A stretch of 64,000 nt of DNA from Asterias rubens (Eukaryota > Echinodermata > Asteroidea > Forcipulatida > Asteriidae), in the NCBI RefSeq assembly GCF_902459465.1, contig NC_047070.1, positions 5,878,554 through 5,942,553 of the forward strand, read 5' to 3'. Of the stretch, positions 50,754 to 62,700 are shown piece after piece. A model generated the notes under the pieces. The model was not told the origin of the DNA. It saw only the letters and a program-made list of their open reading frames with translations, and ran no database searches. The stretch's first letter is position 1; each line of letters opens with the position of its first letter. The position numbers were made by a program, and so were the translations under genes.

Positions 50754-53700
50754 CTGTAAACAAACAGACAAATTACCACAGTATGAGAAAACAGCTCTGT
50801 TTTGCCATTATAATTATATAAGAACACTTATAGTGCGCCGGGATCCACCATAAGGAAGAAACACAAACATTAATGAAAAGCAGCTGTGAAAAAGTGGGTT
50901 TTGAGGGCCTCTTTGAACTTCATGTTACGGATATTAAGAGGCAGATTATTCCAAAGTAGAGCACCAGCATGAGAAAACGTTTGGGGAAAAACCAGTAACG
51001 AAGAAGTGGATTATCTAAGACATCTAGAAGGGTTGTAACGGGTAATTAATTGACAATTATACCGAGGAGCAGAACCATGTAAAGAATGGCAAGTCAGGGT
51101 TGGGCGGTTAAGATCATCTGACTTAAGCTCTGGTGTTTCTCATCAGCAGAGGGCTCGAATCCCAGTCTTGACACATGTTTCCTTATGATGGGACACAAAG
51201 CCTTTTTACATGAACACCATGTGATGGTTTGCAAGGTGCTATGGCGCAAAATGCTGTGGCGCAAGATGCAGCCAATCGAACCAGGGACACATGGGGCAAG
51301 CCCCTTCTCTTTTTTTCAATATGTGTACTGGGTTCTTTTATGTGCATTACACAACACACTGGACCAATGGTTTTCTGTCCCATGCAAAACAATTTTCAAT
51401 CTGATTCCAATTTCAGTTTACGGTCATAGCCGAGCTATCATGACAGTATAGATAATTGCAACAGACGCCATCTTTACAGGCAAATTGCATTTTGGCTTGC
51501 AGGCGCGTCAAGCACTCAGTTTATTAATGCAACCATGCTGTTTACCAACCAATCAGGCATTGAGTTTTGTGAAATGTGCGCGTGCTGCACGCCGTTCTCG
51601 CGCAAAAGGCAAGGCTGTGTGTTCCAAATTGCTCATAAAGATGGCCGATTTACGTCATGTGAGAACTATCTATACATCATGTACATACCTGGCGATATTT
51701 TTTGCGAGATTTCTGAGCTTGGCGGCCGTCATTATGTCCTCCAGACCAGCCCCCTTCTGACTGGTCACTCCTTCAGTGGTTGTATCTGTTGAAATTAGAT
51801 TCAACAGTTTGAGTTTACATAGAAAAAGACTTGAGCGGAAAGGTTGCAGTTGGATCTTAAAGAATTTGGGGTACTTTTTGTAACACAAACAAAATATAGT
51901 GTCCACAGATTTAACTTAAACTTACACTGTTTGAAGATGGAAAGCTAACCTTAAAAAATTAGTTTTTGATCATAGCAGGCAGTCAATATTAGTATATGTA
52001 CTATTCAGCTGGCAGTTTAAACAGGATTAAGCCAATGGACCACTGGTAAAGGCACTTGACACTATTGGTAATTACTCAAAATAATTGTTAGCATAAAAAA
52101 TTACTAATTCGTAACGAGCAATGGAGAGCTGTTGATAGTATAAAACATTGTGAGAAACGGCTCTTTTTTGAGAAAGAAGTAATTTCTCACCCAAATATTT
52201 GAATTGAATTCAAGACCTCAGCTGACATCTTGAAATCAAGCATCTGAAAGAACACAAGCTTGGGCCAAAAGGGTGTTTTTTCTTCCATTATTCTCTCGCA
52301 ACTTCAACGCCCAATTGAATTCAAATTTTCACAGGTTTGTTATTTGATGCATATGTTGAGATACACTGGTCTCTGATAATTACCAAAGGTGTCCAGTGCC
52401 TTTAAAGGCAGTGGACACTATTGGTATTTACTCAAAATAATTATTGGAATAAAACCTCACTTGGATGCGAGTAATGGGGAGAGGTTGATAGTATAAAACA
52501 TTGTGAAAAACGGCTCTCCCGGAAGTGACATAGTTTTTGAGAAAGAAGTAATTTTCCATGAATTTGATTTCGAGACCTCAGATTTATAATTTGAGGTCTC
52601 GAAATCAAGCATCTGAAAGCACGCAACTTCGTGTGACGAGGGTGTTTTTTCTCGCAACTTCGACGACCGATTGAGCTCAAATGTTCACAGGTTTGTTCTT
52701 TATGTATATGTTGAGATACACCAAGTGAGAAGACTGGTCTTTGACAGTTACCAAAGGTGTCCAGTGTCTTTAAAGGAGAACACTGTGTTCTTCTTGTAAT
52801 CGTTCAAAATGTGAACAAAACAACCACTTACTTTGAGCTGGAGCCGAACCAGAAAGCACTCTGCTATCTTCAACTTTCTCTGCTATTTTTTGTCTTAAGA
52901 GTGGAGCAACCTGCTGTAATAGTATGTAGCTGGCAATATCTGAGAGTGTATTAAGGGGAATTATAGTTAAAGGTTGCATCAGGTTAAATACGAGGGACTT
53001 TATAGGGAGCAGACTTCCTAGGTCGCATGCTTTACAGTTTTATTGTTGAAGTGTGCAACTGTTTTTGTGGTAACTAGTGTGTAAATGTACACGTACATGT
53101 ATATGTGGGAAGAACTTTTTACTTTTGCGATTTAAAGTCTTTAGAAAAGGGACTAAACAGAAAAGCAATAGCCTGCCCCTCAAACCAAATCGGTGAGGTT
53201 GTTCTAACGCTACATACTAAAGTAAGTGTACGTGTGGACCCGAGTGCAAAAGAAGTCCCCTTCTTCTGACATATGTGTCCATACACCTACATGTACATAT
53301 TTGTCAGAACTTATTCACAAATACCAGCCTTCTAGAAATCACAATCTCTACTTGCCTGTTCATCGGCTTCTACACGTACTTAGACTTACGGCCAACATGC
53401 ATTTTCTACTTCTTCTCCTACTGTTTGAAACAAACTCCCCTGTAACATCAAAGACGCACAAACTCTGGATATATTCAAACGCCTTCTCGAAAAAACTTGT
53501 TAAACTCTAACTTATTTTGTTTGTTTGTTCTTTTTTGACTTTGTACAGCGCATTGGGACTCCGTGTGTAATTTTATCAGAACAGAAATTCTAAAGAACTT
53601 TTGTGTACAAAGTCTATGGGAAAATCTTTAAGGCAGTGGACACTATTGGTAATTGTCAAATACTAGCCTCCACAGTTAGTGTATCTCAACATATGCATAC

Positions 53701-56700
53701 AATAATTAACCTGTGAAAATTTGAGCTCAATCGGTTATAAAACTTGCGAAATAATAATGAAAGAAAAAACACCCTTGTCACACGAAGTCGTATGCGTTTA
53801 GATGGTTGATTTCGAGACCTCAAGTTCTACATGTAAATCTGAGGTCTCGAAATCAAATTCGTGGAAAGTTACTTCTTTCTCGAAAACTATGGCACTTCAG
53901 AGGGAGCCGTTTCTCACAATGTTTTATACCATCAACCTCTCCCCATTACTCGTCACCAAAAAAGGTTTTATGCTGATAATTATTTTGAGTAATCACCAAT
54001 AGTGTCCACTGCCTATAAGTACAGGGACGATTGAAAGAACAAAAGATGTCTCCACAGGTATGCATTATTTGAGAATGATTGAAGATTTAAAGGTGTGTAT
54101 TTATGTAGTTGTTCACGCAACATCAGAAAAGGTTACAAAGTAAAAAAAAAAAATACATTTAAATTTAATATGAATCTGCACGTCACTGGTAATATTTGAC
54201 ACATAACTTTTAAGTCAGTACAATATTGCAATACTGTGTTACTGCCATTCAAGGCTTCCCTTTTTTTAGATCAAATGTTTCATAATATGAAACTGCATGT
54301 CAGTGGTAATATTTGTTACATGTTTTGAGTCAGTAGATGATTGCAATAAAGAATTTCGGCGGCCAACCATTCAAGGTTTCCATTGTTTAGATCATTAAAG
54401 GAACACGTTGCCTTGGATCGGATGAGTTGGACTATAAAAGGCATTTGTAACCGTTTGTTATAAAATGCATATGGTTAGAAAGATGTTGTAAAAGTAGAAT
54501 ACAATGATCTACACAAATTTGTGTTTCAAAGCAAAGTGATGTGCACTTGTGATGAGACAGAAAAGTCTTCTCAAGGAAGTTGTAGGCAGTCTGGGCAATA
54601 GACCTTTATCACAATGTGGTCATCTTGATTTTACTCCATTCCAACTCACTGTAACCAAACTGAGGCTAGACCAAATAATAGTCTGGTGCCTTGTTTGCGT
54701 AATGAATGTTAGCATACTTTTTTTTAATTGGAAACGGTGAACATGACCACAATGGTGTCAGCGTGATCAAGGTTTATGGGTTCAAGTCATGGAAGAGTTT
54801 GCCCTAAGCTGCGTTGGATGGACAATGTGACAAAGTGAAGTGGTAGAAGTGTGCAAGAGCTGATGAGCAACTTCTAGGGTCACCTGACCATGCAGGGCCA
54901 AATTTCATAGACCTGCTAAGCACAAAAATTTGCTTAGCATGAAATTTATTCCTTGATAAAAACAGGGTTACCAACAATTTTCCATTTGTTCCATATTTCT
55001 GCATAACTGTGATTCAGCTGTTGTTTGCTTATTCTGAAAATCACGTGGAAATTTGGTTGGTACTGTTTTTATCAAGGAAGAAATTTTATCATTAGCAAAT
55101 TGTTTTCTATGAAATTGGGCCATGGTCAAGACAAGGTGGAGACCTTAGGGTCTCATCAACAAGGCCTTGACATGGTTAAATGAAGGCTAGGGGCTAAACT
55201 CACACAGACTTCTAGTATATGCATCATCCGACCAGTCGAGCCAGAAAATTACCAATTTTATACATGTACACGTGCTTTAAAGACAGTGGACACTACTATT
55301 GGTAATTGTCAAAGACCAGTCTTCTCACTTAGTGTTTCTCAGCATATGCATAAAATAACAAACCAGTGAATAATTGAACTCAATTGGTCGTTGGCTTGTG
55401 AGATTATAAAACAAAGTGTGTGCTTTCAGATACTTGGTTTCGAGACCTCAAAATCTAATTCTGAAGTCTCAAAATCACCTTTGTGGAAAATAACTACGTT
55501 ACTTCAGAAGGAGATGTTTTTCACAATGTTTTATACTATTAGCAGCTCTCTACTGCTCATTACCAAGTTAGTTTTTATGCTAACAATTTCTTTGACTAAT
55601 AACCAATAGTGTCCACTGCTTTTAACGACTCAACGATTCAATCAGTATGTACTGATCGTCTTTTTTACAGCAAACCTCTCTTAGTTATACTTCTACCATG
55701 CAAAGTTTCAAATCATACTTTTTATTATTATAATATTTTGATTTATATAGCGTTTTTTCACTCCCGAACGGGTGTCTCAAAGCGCTTCAAATTATTACCC
55801 CTGGTCACTGGGCCTTAATTCACTCCTTAAACCATCTCAGCTCCCTCGGGAGTATACATGGTATACAGCCTCGTGGAACACATGCAGCTAAATCAATCAC
55901 AAGAACCATCTCTGCCCTCACAGGTTCCCATTTACCCCTGGGTGGAGAGAAGTAATAGTTAAGTGTCTTGCTCAGGGACACAAGTGTCACGACCGGGATT
56001 CGAACCCACACACTGCTGAACAGAATCAGCAGAGCTTGAATTCGGTGCTCTTAGCCGCTCGGCCACGACACCCCACATGGAACCGAGACATGCTTCAAAG
56101 GATACGTGATAGACGCATGATAGCCACCTTCCCACCCTCACTGTGCTGGAACTCGGCCTCAACGAAGAGACGATGTCGGAGTTTCTCGTTGACTAGAGGC
56201 GACATGGCGTCCACAGCCTCCGAGAACTCTTTCTCACTCATCAAGCCGAGCTCTTTCCCTGGACGTTGCAACAGTTTACTCTCAATCTAAAAAAACAAAC
56301 AGGTGGATAAGATTGGACTTGAAAGACCTCTTTTTCTTTTCTGTAAAGTTTTTCTTGGATTGTGTATTAAGAGGAAGAGTTGGAGATGGAAAATATGAAA
56401 TGATTACCGTCATGTTTTTCAGTTAATAGACAGGGCCTGATTTAACATCGCTACATGTGTACTTTTGTTATTTAATTAAAGAATTTCAATAAACAAATTT
56501 AAATAAGTGAAGCAGAAAATCACTAGCCATTTGGACAAGCAACTTGTTGTTGTCAGTGAAATACTTTTGTTCAGGATATTTACTGATGTAACAGCTCATA
56601 TTGAAATTGGGCTCTTCTGCTGGTGGGAAAAAAAAACTGTTACTAGTTCTCCCTTAATAACAGAGCCATAAAATTGCCAGTTGCAATCTCATGGCTCTAC

Positions 56701-59700
56701 AGGGTAAGCCAACCCTGGTTCCTTCCCTTCCAGTGGTATAATACTTCAGGATTTCTATTTATTAAGTTTGTTTACTAACTGGTTGAATGTTTTTATGAAT
56801 GTTTACTCCCGTAGCTATACTTCTGTATATCCTTATTTTTTTAGTTTGCTTATTTTTCCATGTTCAGCGGCCTGGAGCATGTTTACATGACTAGAGGGCG
56901 GTATATACATGTGTAAGTTTTGGTATTATTATTATTGGTGACAAGAGGTATCAATGCAGAGCGATGCCCATGGTAGTGAGGCTGCAGGGTAAGTGCTAAA
57001 TAGAGGCCTCCCTGGATATCAAATTAATGAGAGTGCAGAAGCCGGGTGAGAGTTCATAATTCCTTGTTCAGGCCTGCTTTAATCACAATGACACAGCCCC
57101 AATATACCAATGTAGAACAGGGTTGTTTGCAGCCTCGCTACCATGGGCACCGCGCCGTATCGATACCTCTCGTCACTAACCCCTGGGAGGGATGTACTAG
57201 GAAACAACGCCGATTGGCTCAGGAAATTGGTCATGTGTTAGATGTCAAGTGCATAGAAAATATTGAATTATGAAAACGTACGCTCATTAATGGCTCATTT
57301 AAATGTGCTAGCATATAGCACATTTAAATTGGCCAATTCCAGGGGTTATGATCGAGCAAGACATGCTAGGAAAAAATGGCGCGGGGACCCCTGGGATCGA
57401 TCACCCCTGGGAACGAGGTTGGGTTGTTTGTTACTTACATCTTGAAATCTTGGCTCTCTGTATTTGAGAATGACGTACATCAAGTACTCGCACACCAGCG
57501 CCTTGGATACTTTATTCTCACCGAAGGATGTAAAGCCAAGATGAAGCTGATCAATATCATCCTCCTGGAGAAATAAATCAATAAATATACAATAACGGGG
57601 TATCTTCAAAAAAGTAATAATTATGATAATTGATAATAATAATAGTAATAATTGTGGCTTCTTATAAAACGCACATGTCTGCCACCCAGTGACGCTCCTG
57701 GCGCTGTTACATACAGTATTTCCTGCCAGATTGTGGGACTACGTTTGAATTATGAGACCTAATTCTGATAGCACCATGTAATGCTTTACAAGATGCTGTG
57801 GCGCAATTTGCTGCCGATCGGACCAAGAACACCGGGGCAAACCCCTTCTCTTTTCGATAAGTGCACTGGGTTCTTTTACATGCGTTACATAACACATGGG
57901 ACCAACAGCTTAACGTCCCATCCAAAGGACGAAGCAATGGTTAAGTGTCTTGCTTAAGGACACAAGTGTCAGGGCTGGGGAATCGAACCCACACTCAGAT
58001 CTGCTGATCAGAAACACCAGAGTTTGAATTCGGTGCTCTTAACCGCTCGGCCACGACACTTCCACTAACCAAGTTTATATATTGCTTTTTGAATGGCATC
58101 TCAAAGCGCTTCCAACATTACTATCCCTGATCACTAGGCCTATAATTCATTCCTTAAACCATCACATCTCCCTGGGGAATATACAGCCTGTTCAACAAAT
58201 AATTATGCGCAACAAAAGCTAAATCAATCTCTGCCCTCCATGGAGCCATTTACACACGGGTGGAGAGAAGCAATAGTTCAGTGTCTTGCTCAGGGACACA
58301 AGTGGCACAACCGCAACTCGAACCCACCCCTGCTGAACAGAAATACCAGAGCTTCTGTTTAATATCCGCTCGGCCAAGACAACTTAGGCTGCGTCTCAGA
58401 GCTAAGGTTGGAAACACTGTATAAAATGTACACAGTTTTTAAGAGATATCCCTATAGTGCGCACACTCTTCCAAAGCCAGATGATACTGAAAACAGTGAA
58501 AGCATTTAATGGGGGTTTTCACTGTTTTCACTGTTTTCTCATATTTTTGATGACAGATTGGGATTAAAATTCCACAGGTTTGTTATATCATGTGCATGTA
58601 CATGTATGTGTTAGGTCACTCACAGTGCAGATACTGGTCTTTGAAAATTACCAATGTTATACATGTACACGTGCTTTAAAGACAGTGGACACTATTGGTA
58701 ATTGTCAAAGACCAGTCTTCCCACTTGGTGTATCTCAACATATGCACAAAATAACAAACCTGTGAAAATTTGAGCTCAATCGGTCCTCGAAGTTGCGAGA
58801 TATTAATGAAAGAAAAAAACACCCTTGCCGCACCATGGTCACATGAAGTTGTGTGCTTTCAGATGCTTGATTTTGAGACCTCAAATTCTAAATCTAAGGT
58901 CTCAAAATCAAATTCGTGGATAATTACTTCTTTCTTCGAAAACTACATCCTTTCAGATTGAGCTGTTTCTCACAATGTTTTATACTATCAACTTCTCCCC
59001 ATTACTCGTCACCAAGTAAGGTTTTTATGATAATAATCGTTTTGAGTAACTACCAATAGTGTCCACTGCCTTTAAAACGTGTTTATCTTACAGGAAAGAA
59101 CTGTTCATTTAAACAAAAATTGTCTTACATTGAGGAATGGGTATATGGCTGTAGCGAAGGCCTTGAAATCCTCCACGTACTTCCAGTCAACTCGATCTAT
59201 AAGATCACTGATGAGGAGTAGATACCTAAACACTGTTGCGTCAAGACTGCCCACAAGGATGTTAGCGAAGATCTGGAGCGCCTGTAAACACAACAGAGAA
59301 GAAAGGTTGCAGAGGTGCACTGCCACATCCATGGGTTCACATTTTTCTTTTCCATTTTAGGCTAAATAAAAATAAAGCGGCCTCGTCCACTTTCCCTTTT
59401 AGAGGCCGCTTCTGTTTTTGTATAAAAAAAAAAAAGGATAGCTCCACATTTTACTGATTTCAGACGAAAAACATTTATTTTGAAGAAGAAAAAACAGCCG
59501 GTTATCTTTCAAAGGGTGTCAGGCGTCCACTTAAAAAAAAAAGGCCCTACTCAGCTTCCTTGTTTTATAAAGAACAGGATGCTAAACATGTTTTTTTGCC
59601 TATGAACAACACTTTGAAAACCACTAATAAAGCAGTTATCACAATATAATTTATATATATCAATTAACAATCGCTGTGTCAATAGACCGATCCAGTAGGC

Positions 59701-62700
59701 TCCGCCCAAGACGCACATGTGAGCAAGAACACGTGAGGCTCTCCCATGCCTTACTGCACAACTCTGCCTCGCGCGCTAAGATACGCGCACGTTCGTTGCG
59801 TTGTGATTGGTCAATATGCAATGGGGCGGAGCTTAATGAATCGGTCTATTATGACTTAAAAATTCTTCAGTTTGTCAAACTCACTGTAAATGTATATATC
59901 TGTTGTTCATTTGGTTCCTTTAAAAAAACAAAAAGTGTACCAATACTCTGTGGTAGTTGAGAAGTCAACCAAATTCCGTAAAACCTACTCTGCAGCAGTA
60001 GTATAATATAATATAGTGAGACAAGTTCTCAAAACAACATATTCGACTAAGCAAGTAGATTTACACATCGTGTAACCGCAAACCAAATACACATGGCATA
60101 CCTTATTAACAACAGAGTACTCGATGATTGCCGTTATAAAGTCGTGAGCGCATAAATACATGACATCCTTCAGAATGTAACGCTCCGCTAAGAAATCATA
60201 AAAACCACTCTGTAAAGAAGGACAAAAATAAATTTGGGGGTCAGATTACATCACAGGTTAGTCTTGGTTCCTAGACCATTGGTGTTGTGTGGTCACACAC
60301 AACCAACGTTCCGATTATGCACGGCAAAAATCTAAATCAGAGAAACAGAGCGGCCGCTAGCGTTCGTTCATTACAAGCGTGTATAGTTTTTGCCGTGCAT
60401 AATCGGAACGTTGGTTGTGTGTGACCGCGCAACACCAATGGTCTTGGAACCAAGACTAATCACAGGTATGAAAATGTACGTAGACACTTAACAAGGAGAC
60501 CCAATGTGAGGCTGATAAAAGGTTTAACATCCAGTGCCTCACCTAGTTCTGCCAATTTATAAAAATATCAATATAAACCACAAGGGAAACTGACTGGGTA
60601 AATTTGTAAATGATTTTTGGGGTTGAACAAATAATTGACTGGAGTGGGATTCGAACCTCTGGATTAACGTGCCGGCGCTCTACCAACTGAGCTATCTAGC
60701 CCTATATTGGCAAAATAGGGACACCGCCAATATAGGGCTAGATAGCTCAGTTGGTAGAACGCCAGCACGTTAATCCGGAGGTCGTTGGTTCGAATCCCAC
60801 TCCAGTCAATTCTTTGTTCAACCCCCAAAAATGTTCATAAAAATACAACAATGGGGACTTTCGGTATGCTAGGTCGCAGCAGACTTACCAGATAAATCCA
60901 CTGTTCCCGGCAAATACATGTAAGCGCATGCTCAGGCCTGCGCTAAACTTCGCTCTTTTGCCGTGTCGAACTCAAATGACTTTCGCGTGAAAAAAGTGCG
61001 GCAATAAAACAAAGGGTGCAAAGGGTGACAATTGTTGGATTTATTTAATTAATTTGCCGTACTTAAATTAATAAAAAAAAAAAAAAAAAAAAAAAGCTTA
61101 ATTCTAAAATCTTTACAATCTTATGTTTGATCCAGTCAGAATGTGTTTCCCATCGCATCGAGGAGTAGGCCTCCAAGCTACGGAGATACTTCATATGATT
61201 AGATAATTCACATTAAACTTTTTCATAAACTTTGCGCTTGCGTATTCCAAAAGAGCATTGCCCAACTGAGAATTTAACTTGATTCAACACGGCAAAAGCG
61301 CGACATGTCACCACGTCGTGCAACTGCCGTGTAGCACGGCAGGGCTTAACGTGCTACCCGGCAGTGTCAAATTTAATTCACCATTTTACAATTATTTGAG
61401 TTTCACACGGCAAAAGTGTGACAATTAGCGATTGATTATGATTTATTTCTAGGAATGAACATAGGATGTTCTATCAAAATTGAACTTGATCACTCTAGCT
61501 CGCAAGCCTGAGGAAACCTGCAAACAAGGGTACTATAAGTGACGAGCAACACCAGGGTTAACCCCTACTTTGATAAGTGTTATGGGCTATTGTTACAATG
61601 TGCACAACCAATCCTAGTATGGTACACAAAACTTTATTGCCTATCCACTTTAGGTTCTGAAAATTTTGTTATGGGAATTATACAGGATTAAAGGCAGAAG
61701 ACACTATTGGTAATTACTCAAAATAATGATTAGCATAAATCCTTGCTTGGTAAAAAGCAATTGAGAGCTGTATAAAACATTGTGAGAAATGGCTCCCTCT
61801 GAAGTAACGTAGTTTTCGAGAAAGAAAGTCATTTTCAATGAATTCGATTTTGAGACCTCAGATTTAGACTTTGAGGTCTCGAAATCAAGCATCTGAAAGC
61901 TTGGTAACAAGCAATGGAGAGCTGTTGATAGTATAAAACATTATGAGAAACAGGTCCTCTGAAGTAAAGTAGTTTTTGAGAAAGAAGTAATTTGCCACTA
62001 AAATGATGGAATTTGATATGAGACCTCAGATTTTGAGGTCCCAAAATCAATTATCTGAAAGCACACAACTTCATGTGACAAGGGTGTTTTTTTCTTTCAT
62101 TATTATCTCCCAACTTCAACGACCAATTGAGCTCAAACTTTTCACAGGTTTGTTATTGTATGCCTATATGTTGAGATACATGTACACCAAGTGAGAAGAC
62201 TGGTCTTTGACAATTACCAATAGTGTCCAGTGTCTTTAAAAACATGATATATTAATTTTAGTCGGAAAAGCTCACTGAATATAAAGTTACAAATGTAGGA
62301 TAAAAATTCTGTGATATGCTTCCCTTAGAAATGAAAGAATTTTTGAGAAATTATGAAAACCTAAAAGCGTTTTTTGAACATAATAATATAATAATCTGTT
62401 TACAGCAGTTGCCTTGGCTACTTACAAGTACTCCAACTATTTGGTCCCCCTCCAGAGCATGTTCATCCGTCCAAAGTTTGTGAGCGTAAAACTGGGACAT
62501 AATTGAAAGGGTTCTTTTCTATTGATGGGAGAGAGAACAGAATCAAATTAAAAACAATTTAAGTGATGAATATTCAAATGTATAACAACTACAACTATTA
62601 AAGCCATTATACACTGTCGGCACAGAAAGGAAATGAAAAAAGTTCACAGATTTACAAATAACTTACATGGTTTACAGAAGGTAATGGTGAAAGACTTCTC

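Noticed and set aside
60736..60807. A true tRNA-Asn gene
   Set aside because: One acceptor and one T-stem mismatch, C at position 33, a partner with a 7-nt deletion, and a third copy with identical flanks indicate a dispersed tRNA-derived element.
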